DNA from: Saccopteryx bilineata
Taxonomy: Eukaryota; Chordata; Mammalia; Chiroptera; Emballonuridae
DNA length: 64,000 nt
Assembly (NCBI RefSeq): GCF_036850765.1
Contig: NC_089494.1
Coordinates: forward strand, 234,998,779-235,062,778
Direction: 5' to 3'
The notes under the pieces are model-generated. The model had not been told where the DNA came from. It made no database searches and saw only the letters and a list, made by a program, of their open reading frames with translations. Shown here in pieces: positions 34,450 through 45,589 of the stretch. The position numbers and the translations under genes were made by a program. Position 1 is the first letter of the stretch; each line of letters opens with the position of its first letter.

Positions 34450-35504
34450 TTTCTACCATAGGAAGCATGAAAGACTTCTGTTAAACCCTTCCTTTTCTTA
34501 TTCTTTTTTTTTTTTGCACAAATTGCTTGAATTTCACATTCACGAGGGGAAGGTGGAAAAGCTAAAATATTTTATTGACATTTATTCTCTTCCTGAGACT
34601 TTCCTAGACAAGTTAGGATGGCCTGCTGAACCGGACTAGGTCCTTCTGCCATCTACCCAAAGCTGCAAAGTGCCTGTTTTGTACAGATTGCACCAAAACT
34701 TTCAGGACATAACTCACATAAAAAGTACAATACTGAATACAAAAAATCTGAAATGCGCTTTGCATAAGTAATGGCCGTAAAAAGCCAATGATATTTTAAA
34801 GATATTTTAAAGATTTAGTATTTATCATTGTAGCACGGCTTTTATGTCTGATGTTATACGGAGCTCTGAGCTCACTTCTGAATCGATGCTGTTTTATTGC
34901 TTGCTGTTATATTTATGGAATGTTACTGTGAACAAAGCAGAACAGGCCAAGTCTATTCCCAACATAACCTATAAATAATGTAAGTAAATAAACTAAGCGA
35001 ATCTTCGCAAACTAATGCATTATTTACTATTCCTTGTTGCTGAAATATGAGTTTAAATTTTGGTTACATATTAATGTAAGATCTTAGCCATTTCTAGGTC
35101 TCTCCAGGAGTCCTAAAGCTTAACTCAGAATTACCCTTGCATGCCGTCTGAACTCTAACTAAAAGTCACCCTTCTCTCCAGAGGCAGAAACCAGAAACCG
35201 GACTATGGAAGCACCATCTCCACCACAAGCTAATCTATAATTATGCCAAGACAATCTACATCAGCAGTGTAGTGTTAACTAACTCAAGTAGGTGTTCCAG
35301 AGTCTTTGGCCAGTTGGATTTTGCAAGACAAAATCTTTAGTTTATCTCACTGATCGAGGTTACTTTAACTTTCATCTATTATACTCCAAGTGGGAATCAT
35401 TCAAACTGTCCTAAAATTTTAAGACTTTTTTTTTCATTTAAAATTTAATAAAATTCAATTAAAAATTGAAGAATGTTATTTTTTTATTTAAAAAATATTA
35501 GTTG
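34450..35504. other. Unique DNA, candidate conserved element at 34740-35060
   Basis: 34740-35060 is non-repetitive and AT-rich apart from a short tandem 'gatattttaaa'. It has octamer-like 'aatgcatta' and several homeodomain-type cores. Function not shown. Confidence 0.35.
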
Positions 35505-35745
35505 AGTCCTACCATGGTGCTAAGCCCTGTTACATTAGAATATCACAATAAACTAGATAGATGAGGGTGTTTTACGAGATCACACTGTGGTGAAGTAGAG
35601 AATTAGACAGCAAACAAAGAACGAGAGAACTTCAGGAGTAGTGAAGAAAGCAAGCATGATAGAAAATGATGGAGTCACTTTAGAAAAGGGAGGTAAGGGA
35701 ATGTCTGTAAGGAAGTAACGTTTGAACTGAAGCACCCTATAGGCA
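35505..35745 (-). mobile_element. L2-like LINE fragment
   Basis: 'gttgagtcctaccatggtgc', 'gaggtaagggaatgtctgta' and 'aacgtttgaactgaagca' match the reverse-strand L2 pattern seen elsewhere in the window. Confidence 0.5.
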
Positions 35746-36864
35746 GGCTAGCATCTATTATCACAGTTTCTGCTTCTTCTTCCTCCTCTTACTTGACCTC
35801 CCCTGCCCCACCCCCCACTCCTTCTGTTCCTCTGTTCAGCGTCAGCTTAGGGCCTATGGGGAAGAGGCAGGGTAAGCCCTGGTGAGAAAGATTCCAAAGT
35901 AAGCCGAGATGGAGTTCTCTCTGGAGAAAGGAGGTGAGGGTAATGTTTGACCAGCGCCAAAAAGTGGACAGCCATCCTTCACAGAGAGTAGTGACACAGA
36001 ATGACACCTGGGAACATAGTTCAGTTGTGAGAGATGGATCAATGCAGGAGTGGGTCCCAGGAGATCACAACAGAGGCCGGGGTTAAATAACAGGGTTGCA
36101 AACAAGCCCAAGGTGAATGCAGCCACGGACTGCTGAGGGGGACTCAGCAGGAAGGGGCGGGGATAAGAGCGGAAGAGAAACTCCTGAGAGGAAGGCAAGA
36201 TGTCCTGACCTACAGGCCAACCAGATTTCATCACCACCTTCATTCAGCTGTATGGGACCCCCTGCAGGAGTGGCCTCGCTCAGAGCCTCAGGACATGGAG
36301 GGCTTACTTTTATGAGATGGTTGTCTTTCTCTTCTAACCATGCTTGAAAGATCCAACAGTTTGCTATTTATATAGAGTGCCCCTGATAGACTTCATTATC
36401 AGAAAAGATCTCCAGAGGTTTCCCAATCAAGGCCCTGCCTTTTGACAGAGTAAGTGAGCAAACTACCTGGGACAGAGATGCGATCTTCATGAGAAGACCA
36501 GGCCCTAAGTCAATTTGTGAACGAGGTGAAAGTTGCTTTTCTACCTGCAATGATATCATCCTTCACTGTGTGAGCTTAATGGGCCTTATTTTCCTTGTGC
36601 CTAACATTTATCTCAAGTTGTTTTTACCTGTTCTCTTTTTCAGGCTGCCCCCTCAATAAAATATCAAGTGGAAAAGACATGAATTCATTCTAAGTCATCA
36701 AAGACTCAAAGCAGTTTACTGCCAATCAATCGTAACCCTTACTAAGGATTTACCCACAGAATGGGAGAGGGATGGAAGAGCAGGGATGGGTCCCATCTAC
36801 CAAGGACACCACACAGGCCAATCAATTAAAGGAAGGGAAGGGAAGAATGGCAAAAGAAATTAAT
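35746..36864. other. Unique DNA, no recognised feature
   Basis: A 129-residue minus-strand frame at 35854-36243 has no recognisable homology. No repeat identified. Confidence 0.4.
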
Positions 36865-37200
36865 TTTTTAAAACTTTTTGACATATACAGACGAAAAGGA
36901 TGCTTATGATCAGACCAATGAGCTTTTCTAACTGAACACGCTCACGTACTCAGCATCTGAGCATGACCAGCACAGCCTTCACTTTCCTTCCTGTCATTCC
37001 TGCCCCTGGGAACAACCACTTTCCCGACTTCTAAAACCACTGAGGAGTGTTGCCTGGTTTCGAAGTTTACATACATGGAATCATAGAATGTACATTTTTG
37101 TATCTGACTTCTTGGGCTTCCCATTATATTTTTGAGATTTGTTCATAATGTTGCGTTTTCTTACAATATTTGTTCTCGTTGCTGTATAGTACAAGACATC
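36865..37200 (-). mobile_element. Old L1 3'-UTR fragment
   Basis: 'cgacttctaaaaccactgag', 'agtgttgcctggtttcgaag', 'acatacatggaatcatagaa' and 'tttgagatttgttcataatg' are the reverse complement of an L1M-type 3' UTR. Confidence 0.7.
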
Positions 37201-38094
37201 ATCTTGTAAGTGTCCATATTTGACTCCCAAGACTGGATTGTAAGCGTCTTCAAGAAGAAAAATATATATTCATCCCTAGAGTAAAATTAACTCCCTTGGC
37301 TGAAATCATTTTTATTTTGTTCATTGAGCACTGAGCTCATAATGCATTCTCTCAGGCTTCCTTATTTAATTTGAAATTTACATCTGAGCTACTCTTAACA
37401 TCAAGATACAGACAGATGAGCTCAAGTCACAACCCCTTCCCACTACCAAAGGAATGAAGCCAAGTTGTGCTCTCGCTCCTATTTTATTACTTCGCTCATT
37501 AGTCATTATGCTTGAAGATACACCAAGAAGGGCTGCCAGCAACCTATCCCTCATCTCTCACCCAGCTCAGCCAGTCAGTCAATTGTTGGCATTTGTTGCA
37601 AACATCACAAGTGCCTGTGATCCTTGTCGAGGTAGTTCTAAGACTTGCAAACAAACATGCCAAGGCCCGGGCTGCTGTGCTCTCTGACCCCCCAGCGGCT
37701 GCTTTGTCGCCTCTGCCAGCGTGCCTCTCCCGCAGAACTTGCCCCTGCCAGCCCCCCCGGGGAATAGCGGTGTTGGATCAGGAGGCTCCCCATTCTCACT
37801 GGACTGCAAAGCATCTCTCATTTTTTTTTGCCGGATGGCGGTAAAATGTAAAACGAGGCAGGCGGCCATTGGCATCGGTTTTGACGTTAGGAGTCACGCC
37901 AGGTCTGGCAGGAAATGGTCATGGACAGCCTGTGAAAATTTGTCTCCTCTATCTCTAAAACCAGAGTTCAAACACGAAATGTTGTCAGGACTACATGATC
38001 CTTCCGGTTCGCTACCAGAGCCTGTCAAATCCTCGAGTTTTCTAACTTGGTGGGAGAAAGAGACATTTCCACTTAAAGTGCTCTTTGCCCATCC
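37201..38094. other. Unique DNA with GC-rich core (37640-37930)
   Basis: The core has CpGs, an inverted CCAAT ('ggccattgg', 37864-37872), a 'gatggcgg' YY1-like word (37836-37843) and a CRE-like 'tgacgtta'. A 156-residue frame (37721-38191) crosses it but ends in MIR-derived sequence. No exon claimed. Confidence 0.35.
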
Positions 38095-38195
38095 TGAGAG
38101 GCAGTGTGGGGCAGTGGAAAGGACACCACATTCTAAGTCAGACGTGAGAGGAAGAGCTGGCGGTACCGGCTGTGAGATCCGAGTCTTCTAGGAAT
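38095..38195 (+). mobile_element. MIR 5' (tRNA-like) fragment
   Basis: 'gtgtggggcagtggaaagga' and 'ccacattctaagtcagac' match the MIR head. Confidence 0.55.
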
Positions 38196-38261
38196 GTCGC
38201 AGGCCCTGGCCGCCTCCTTTTGGAGGCTGGCCTACATCATTTCCCAAGCAAAGCACTTTTT

Positions 38262-38627
38262 TTTTCTTTTCTTTTCTGAAGTTGGAAACGGGGAGACAGT
38301 CAGACAGACTTCCGCATGCGCCCGACCGGGATCCACCCGGCATGCCCACCAGGGACGATGCTCTGCCCATCCGGGGCGTCGCTCTGTCGCAACCAGAGCC
38401 ACTCTAGCACCTGGGGCAGAGGCCACAGAGCCATCCTCAGCGCCTGGGCCAACTTTGCTCCAATGGAGCCTCAGCTGCAGGAGGAGAAGAGAGAAACAGA
38501 GAGGAAGGAGAGGGGGAGGGGTGGAGAAGCAGATGGGCACTTCTCCTGTGTGCCCTGGCCGGGAATCGAACCCGGGACTCCTGCACACCAGGCCGACGCT
38601 CCACCACTGAGCCAACCGGCCAAGGCC
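38262..38627 (-). mobile_element. Type A SINE, subfamily A2
   Basis: Complete tRNA-like head at the right end ('tgagccaaccggccaaggcc'). The CTCF-like core is disrupted (CCACCAGGGACG). Perfect 14-bp TSD GCAAAGCACTTTTT (38248-38261, 38628-38641). Confidence 0.95.
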
Positions 38628-38641
38628 GCAAAGCACTTTTT

Positions 38642-38934
38642 AAAGTAACTTTTATAAAGTGTTCTTAGTGTCCAATGTATATCCAATGTATATATATTTT
38701 TGGAACATTGGTCATTTAAGTCTGAAGGGAGGTACTTGGGAATTGAGAATCTGCACTCTTAGGACTCTTTGGGAAGTCTGGGAAAATATTATTTAATTAG
38801 AGGAGAATTAGCCATTCTTAATAAACTGATATTCTATTCTTGGATTAAAATTATATTATGCAAAGGTAAAAAAATAATGCCAGTTAGAAAAAGCACCTCA
38901 TGTACACTATCTGATTTGGTCATTTAAACATTTT
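38642..38934. other. Unique AT-rich DNA
   Basis: No recognised feature. Confidence 0.4.
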
Positions 38935-40031
38935 AACTTTTTTTCTGGGGGAGAAAAAAAAATATGTTCATCGATACAATCTAACAATAAATAAAGTTGT
39001 GCGTGTCCCTCCTCATCACCCTCCATTCTCACCCTGGTCCCAGAGAAGACCAAAGTTTACAACCTACTTTAGACACTTCCAAATCTTTCTTATGTATATA
39101 AAATATAGATGCAAAAATTAGATCACACACTCATACACTTTTGCAGTTTGCTTTTCTCCCTTTAATTACATTATGGACGTCCCTCCAACCCAACAAATAG
39201 AGATAGAATTCATTCTTCTAAAGGACTGCATAAAAGTTCAGTGTATCTATCTTCTTAATAGGTCTGTTGTTAGAAATTGAGGCTGTTTCCAGTTTTCCTG
39301 GTTTTTTTTTCTCCTAATAGCAGCAATGCTGTGGTCAATATTAGTATATGTGTCTTTACATACTGGTGCTTTACTTCTATTGGCCAAACCCCACTCACTT
39401 TGCAAGGTCAGAGCTTAGGTACATTATTCATTTCAACAGATATTGAATTACTTTTTTTTAATCCATCTGGACTTCATTTTTTTGTATGACAACGTAGGGA
39501 TTATAAATTTGGTGTGTGTGGTTTTTTTTACTTGTGTAGCCAATTTTGCCAGCATTGTTTATTACATAAATCACCCTTTTAGTAGTTTGGATTGCCACTT
39601 TTGATATATAGTAAATCTCATAAACATCTGGGTCATTTTTGGAGTTTCTGCTCTGTTTCACTGATCTATTTATCTGATTCGATGCCAATGCCCAACAAAT
39701 TTGATTAAAGTGGCCCTAAAGTTAATTTTAATATCTAATAAGGTATGTTTTATTCTTTTTCACATAATTTCCTTGATTATTTTAAGATGCCCATTCTTCC
39801 ATCTGAACATAAAATATCTTATTCAAAAAAAATCCCATTAAGATTTTTAATGAAATTATAAATATCTATTCATTGATTTTGAAAGAACTAAAAACTTTAC
39901 AGTTTTAAGTCTTCCATAGAAATAATTATATATCTCTCCACTTATTCAGTAAGATTTTTAGGTATTTATTTTAAAGAGGTACAAATCTTATAAAATTATT
40001 CCTCTGCATTTTAAATTTTTGTTGCTATTAT

Positions 40032-40434
40032 TTTTTTTTTTTTTTTTTTTTCATTTTTTCTGAAGCTGGAAATGGGGAGAGACAGTCAGACAGACTCCCG
40101 CATGCGCCCGACCGGGATCCACCCGGCACGCCCACCAGGGGCGACGCTCTGCCCACCAGGGGGCGATAATCTGCCCATCCTGGGCGTCGCCATGTTGCGA
40201 CCAGAGCCACTCTAGCGCCTGGGGCAGAGGCCACAGAGCCATCCCCAGCACCCGGGCCATCTTTGCTCCAATGGAGCCTTGGCTGCGGGAGGGGAAGAGA
40301 GAGACAGAGAGGAAAGCGCGGCGGAGGGGTGGAGAAGCAAATGGGCGCTTCTCCTGTGTGCCCTGGCCGGGAATCGAACCCCGGTCCTCCGCACGCTAGG
40401 CCGACGCTCTACCGCTGAGCCAACCGGCCAGGGC
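40032..40434 (-). mobile_element. Type A SINE, subfamily A1, inserted in L1
   Basis: The long T run is the reversed A tail. The head is intact, ending 'gagccaaccggccagggc'. One full CTCF-like core (40153-40165) and one with a G deleted (40132-40143). Perfect 15-bp TSD TTTTGTTGCTATTAT (40017-40031, 40435-40449), which is L1 sequence. Confidence 0.97.
40153..40165 (+). promoter_or_regulatory. CTCF-core-like motif inside a SINE
   Basis: Intact CCACCAGGGGGCG. The neighbouring copy 21 bp upstream has lost one G. Binding is inferred. Confidence 0.5.
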
Positions 40435-40815
40435 TTTTGTTGCTATTATAAATGAGATGTTTTTCAAAGTCTATTTCTAGCTGATTGACACTAGTCAAAA
40501 AGAAAAGTTACAGATTTTGTATTTTTGTCAAATCTCCAAATACCTTATCAAAAGCTCTTATCAAACCTAGTATTTTCTTTAGTTTTGTGGGTTTGCTGAT
40601 TATTCAGTCACATCATCTCCAAATACAGCAATCTTATTTCTTCTAATATTTAATCTTATTACTTACTTTTATCATTTTATTATATTAGTTATTATCTCCA
40701 AATCAATGTAAATAATTGTGATCATAGAGGAGAGCTCTCTTTTATTCTTGATTTTAAACAGAATGACTTCATCATTAAATTGTTGTATTTGCTAAGACAA
40801 TTTGATAGTCTTTTT

Positions 40816-41190
40816 TTTTTTTTTTTTTTTTTGTGTATTTTTCCGAAGTTGGAAATGGGGAGGCAGTCAGACAGACTCCCGCATGCGCCCGACCGGAATC
40901 CACCTGGCATGCCCACCAGGGAGCGATGCTTTGCCCATCTGGGGCACCTCTCTGTTGCAACCAGAGCCATTCTAGTGCCTGAGGCAGAGGCCACAGAGCC
41001 ATCCTCAGCGCCCAGGCCAACTTTGCTCCAATGGAGCCTTGGCTGCGGGAGGGGAAGAGAGAGATAGAGAGGAAAGAGAGGGGGAGGAGTGGAGAAGCAG
41101 ATGGGCGCTTCTCCTGTGTGCCCTGGCTGGGAATCGAACCCGGGACTCCTGAACACCAGGCCGATGCTCTCTGAGCCAACCGGCCAGAGC
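40816..41190 (-). mobile_element. Type A SINE, subfamily A2, inserted in L1
   Basis: Head has a small deletion at the A box ('gatgctctctgagccaac'). CTCF-like core with one mismatch (CCACCAGGGAGCG, 40913-40925). Perfect 13-bp TSD TGATAGTCTTTTT (40803-40815, 41191-41203). Confidence 0.96.
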
Positions 41191-41679
41191 TGATAGTCTT
41201 TTTATGTATAAGTAAACTTCCCTATATTCCTATTTTGCTTATACTTTTATCAAAAAGAGTTACTTAATTTTATAAAGTTATATTATAATATCTAATGACT
41301 TAATAACATAATTTTTCTCCTCTTTTAGTTTGTTGATTTGAAGAAATATTATGTAGATTTTCTGATATCAAAACAACCTTACATTACAGAAATTAACCTT
41401 ATTTAGTCATGCTGTGCTATTCATTTTATATAAGGCCTGATTTAATAAATTAATATTTTAGTTAGATATTTTGCATCCATACTTATAAATGAAATCAATA
41501 TATAATTATCAGATTACATTCACTTTGTAAAATGAACTAAGGATCTGTCCATTTTTTTATCCTATGGCCTAAAAGTATCTAATTAACAGAAATTTCTATT
41601 TTACTTTGTAATAACTTAGAAAGATATTATTACATATTAATAGAGAAAGTATTGTTGTACAACTTTTAAACATAACAAT

Positions 41680-41805
41680 GAACAAATGTTAAGAAAAGTA
41701 TGTAACTTGACTAAAGTCAAGCTACCATTAAGGAGCAAAGCTGCAGATGGAACATCAGACTTTTGATTCCAGGCTTGGATCTCAGTCCACCATGCATCAG
41801 CTCAT
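41680..41805 (+). mobile_element. MIR/L2-like fragment
   Basis: 'gtatgtaacttgactaaagt' and 'ggagcaaagctgcagatgga' resemble the MIR middle (acttgcccaaggtcacac ... gcagagc). Low certainty. Confidence 0.35.
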
Positions 41806-41978
41806 CTCTCCAGCCATGAGCCTGAAATCCGGAAATAAACAAATGTGAGAAGTCTCATAGCATGACCAAAAAAAAGAAAGCCACTTTGTAAAAAACTCAA
41901 CAGAGCAGTCATAAACCTTGCAAAGAAGAGCTATGAACTGCTGGAAGCCACTACCACAAGATAATCTTCTTGGTATTT

Positions 41979-42353
41979 ATATTTATTTATTTATTTATTT
42001 ATTTATTTATTTTTGTATTTTCGTATTTTTCCTAAGTGAGAAGTGGGGAGCGGCACACACCCAGCATGCCCACCAGGAGGCGATGCTTTGGCTCCTCTGA
42101 GGAGTTGCTCTGCTGCAATCGGAGCCATTCTAGTGCCTGAGACAAAGGCTATGGAGCCATCCTCAGTGCCTGGGCCAACTTTGCTCCAATGGAGCCTTGG
42201 CTGCGGGAGGAGAAGAGAGAGACAGAGAGGAAGGAGAGGGGGAAGGGTGGAGAAGCAGATGGGCGAGTCTCCTGTGTGCTCTGTCTGGGAATCGAATTCG
42301 GGACTTCCATACGCTTTGCCAATGCTCTACTGCTGAGCCAACTGGCCAGGGCC
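41979..42353 (-). mobile_element. Type A SINE, older, with (TTTA)n tail
   Basis: Complete but diverged copy. The tail has become a (TTTA)n tract (41980-42013). Short TSD GGTATTT (41972-41978, 42354-42360). CTCF-like word has one mismatch (CCACCAGGAGGCG, 42070-42082). Confidence 0.9.
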
Positions 42354-42387
42354 GGTATTTGGTTTTTTAACACGGGATTGCCTAGAT

Positions 42388-42752
42388 CAGGGGTCCCCAA
42401 ACTATGGCCCGTGGGCCACATACGGCCCCCTGAGGCCGTTTATCCAGCCCCTGCTTCACTTCCGGAAGGGGCACCTCTTTCATTGGTGATCAATGAAAGG
42501 AGCACATTGACCATCTCATTAGCCAAAAGCAGGCCCATAGTTCCCATTGAAATACTGGTCAGTTTCTTTATTTAAATTTACTTGTTTTTTATTTTAAATA
42601 TTGTATTTGTTCCCCTTTTGTTTTTTTACTTTAAAATAAGATATGTGCAGTGTGCATAGGGATTTGTTCATAGTTTTTTTTTATAGTCCGGCACTCCAAC
42701 GGTCCGAGGGACAGTGAACTGGTCCCCTGTGTAAAAAGTTTGGGGACCCCTG
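42388..42752 (-). mobile_element. Non-autonomous hAT element, 365 bp
   Basis: Ends CAGGGGTCCCCAAACT ... AGTTTGGGGACCCCTG (perfect inverted repeats in this copy). Perfect 8-bp TSD GCCTAGAT (42380-42387, 42753-42760). It keeps about 33 bp (42505-42537) that the 29283 copy lacks. Confidence 0.96.
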
Positions 42753-42760
42753 GCCTAGAT

Positions 42761-42889
42761 AGAGCAAATAGACCGCTAACAGCAATTCACGATGGTGGAT
42801 TCACAGGAACCATGAGAGCAGGTTCTGCATAACTATGTAAAATAATGATAATTCACATACATATACTCCTTTATAATTTACAAGGGGTT
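42761..42889. other. Short unique spacer
   Basis: No recognised feature. Confidence 0.4.
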
Positions 42890-43085
42890 ATGCTCCTTGT
42901 ATGTTTCATAGCATTTATCACCCTTATTGTGATTATCTTATTCATTTGTGTTACTTGTTCTTTGCATATCCACCCTTCTCCCACTACAATAGGGGTAATA
43001 TAAGAGCGGAGGCCATATTGTATTATTGTTTTATCTACAAGATTGAGCACAGTGAAAAGACATTCAAAACATATTCGTTATGCGC
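42890..43085 (+). mobile_element. L2-like LINE 3' end
   Basis: 'catagcatttatcaccctta', 'ttgtgattatcttattcatt' and 'gagcacagtgaaaagacatt' fit the L2 3' UTR. Confidence 0.55.
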
Positions 43086-43514
43086 TTGAAAAGATAAATA
43101 CCGTCTACCATATATACCTAAAGTGATCCCTGCTTGAGTCCTCTATGGAGAAGGAACCAGTTCCCTCCCGACGTGGTGGTCCCATTGCACACAAGATTAG
43201 GAATAACACTCCTTGTTGCTGCCTCTTGAAATATAAAATGTGCCATACATCCAAGTCAGAACTCTCCATATCCATCTTATATAGTCACTCTATTTGACAG
43301 TGACATTCTTTTTAAAGGTGAAAATTAGTATGAACTTTCAATATCCCAAATTAGATCAAGCACACAAGTTCAAATGAGTTGGCCATTAATTACTCACCCT
43401 CACTGGCCTCAGTTTGCAACCACCGGACCTCATTTTTCACTGGGCTGACATCCTGAAAGGCCCCATTTGTCAGGAGACCTTTCTTGTATTTTTGTCTTTT
43501 TTCTTCCCGTTTCA
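43086..43514. other. Unique DNA, no recognised feature
   Basis: No repeat or exon recognised. Confidence 0.4.
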
Positions 43515-43900
43515 CTGAATTAACCAAAGCGATATTAAGAAACTTGCTAAATACAGATATTAGCTTATTTGTAGCTAATTATCATAGGTAAATGGTGCAG
43601 TACCTTACACTGTCCCCCCCTGGCTTTTTTTTTTTTTTTTTGGAAGCTTTCGTGATGTTCTCCAGGTAAATTCCATGCATAATGTAAGAGTGGCAATGTT
43701 GTTTGCATAATAAGCTATTTTCTACCACAGAAGCAGAAACATTTTATCGCTATAGAGAAAGCTCAAATTATGAATACATTTTCATATAAGTTGATTTATG
43801 TGAAAATTACAAATAAATGCAGAGCCGAGCTGCAAGTGAATTGTTTGTTCCCAGTTCAAGGAGTGGTGTTATTTGAAATTAGAAAAGAAAACAACCCCAC
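43515..43900. other. Candidate conserved non-coding element
   Basis: AT-rich, non-repetitive except for a T run at 43627-43640. Octamer-like 'tttgcataataa' (43701-43712) and 'tagctaattatcat' (43574-43587), plus several ATTA cores. The texture suggests an enhancer but the sequence alone cannot prove conservation. Confidence 0.3.
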
Positions 43901-45589
43901 CACATCCTGCTAAGAGAAATATTTGTGATGTTATTCAGGCTGAAGGATGTGACATATGATCCCAGGAGGAAAGCAGAACCTGGTCTGGCCGGAGGACCCG
44001 AGGGTGCGAAAGCTGAGAGAAATTTGTCCACTGATCTCTGGAGCCATCTTATCGTGGATAACAGATAGTACACATTATCTATGACACGTGTGTTTTTACT
44101 TGCACTTGGACTGTCAAGATTCCCATCAAACTCCATAACTACTTCTTCCAATTGTCAAAGGAATCTGAAAGAATAAATGGAGGCCCGTGATTTCTCCACA
44201 AGTAGAAGCTAAATGTGCGTGGAAGACATAAAAGGGATGCGTACTTCTACTTCTAATTCCAGGCAAAATCGCTGGGGGTAGAGAATTTAGCCTGCTAGAA
44301 ACCTCCCCTACCTATTGGACCAGTATATTGTTTGACTCCCAGTTGATCTGTAACAGGAATTGAGGCTGGTCACAAAGCTTTGGTTCATGTCTAAGCTGTG
44401 GAGAAAGCAGGTTTTAGGGAAAGAGGATGGTAACATGTCACCTGGAACCAGTTAGCAATTCAGGCAATGTGTCTATATACTTTCCCTAGCCTTTTAAACT
44501 CGCCTGAATTATCCTCACTGTGGACCATGGTCACGGAAAACACCCTGTCCTGCTTGTTGCCCCAGACCTCGGCCCATTTATGCTTTCACTGCGCTTGATA
44601 AACCTTTGCCTTTCATGTTCTGACATTTCTGCTCCCTTTCAGACTTCCTAAAGTGCTTTGCTGGACTTTGGTGTCTTATTCAGCTTTTAGCTCTGTGTGC
44701 TTCCCAGAACCTGCTAATGCTCAAAGCCTCCAGAGAGACTCCTATTTCCAGCCCCTGCCCGTGGAGCTGAGCCACCACCAAACCACTCTCTCTCCCCCTT
44801 CGGGAGGCCAATTCGAGAGGTATAGATAGATCATCTAAACATCAGTCTCAAATGTCTCTTTCCTGGCTATTTGTTGTCAGTTCTTGGCCTGTCAAGAGAC
44901 ATTGTGAATGTAGATGTGATTTTTTTGTAAGCCCTCTAAGTCATTACTAAACCATCAAGATTTGGGGTGGGGTGGGGTTTGTTTGTTTGCTTGCTTTTTT
45001 GATAAGTATCTGAGTTAAAACATAGACTTGAAACCTGTGACTTGCCCAGCCTTGTTAGATCAGAGAGACCAGAACCAGTGCCTTCCCTGTGCCCCAGACT
45101 CAGGTGTTAAATGACCACCAAGGATCGCTTCCATACTCATTTTTGTCTTTACTTCTTATTTGCATTTCTTCAGTTGTTCCTGTGTTTTCCCTCCAACGCT
45201 GCACTGGAATGTGTTGCACATAAGATGTGAAAATAAGTAATGTTGGGGGAAACACTGTCTGCATTACGTGGTCTTGAATTTTTACACTCAATATGTTGAC
45301 AGACTGGAAGGGAATACTTGGTCCACCTGAACCACTTGAATTTTCAGTCTAGCAACAAATCATGTTCTTGAGGCTTAAAGGTCAGGAGAATGAAACAGAT
45401 GATCTGTCCACCTCTCTCACAGTTCTATATTTTCTGATTCTATCAATATAAATAGGCCAAAAATAAGCATATTTCTCTTTAAATAAAATTTTTTTAAATG
45501 CTATCTCTAACAAACACTATCACATAGTTTGTGTTCTTTGCTAATTCAGAAGGATAAAAGTAAAGCGTCTCTAAAGGGCAATTACTGCA
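43901..45589. other. Unique DNA, no recognised feature
   Basis: No clear repeat. 44500-44720 may contain a very old LINE piece. No exon supported. Confidence 0.35.

Larger units (their letters stand above)
38935..41620 (-). mobile_element. Decayed L1 (ORF2 3' part plus 3' UTR), split by two SINEs
   Basis: Read on the plus strand, the 3'-UTR words come first ('aagtttacaacctacttta', 'agcaatgctgtggtcaat'). Reverse-complement ORF2 landmarks follow: 'ccaattttgccagcattgtt' (39540), 'tctgattcgatgccaatgcc' (39673), 'tttttaggtatttattttaa' (39954) and 'ttttctgatatcaaaacaac' (41359). About 1.9 kb of L1 remains after removing the SINEs. No intact reading frame; the copy is dead. Confidence 0.75.

Noticed and set aside
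37721..38191. 156-residue plus-strand frame
   Set aside because: Its last part is MIR-derived and I recognise no protein similarity in the rest.
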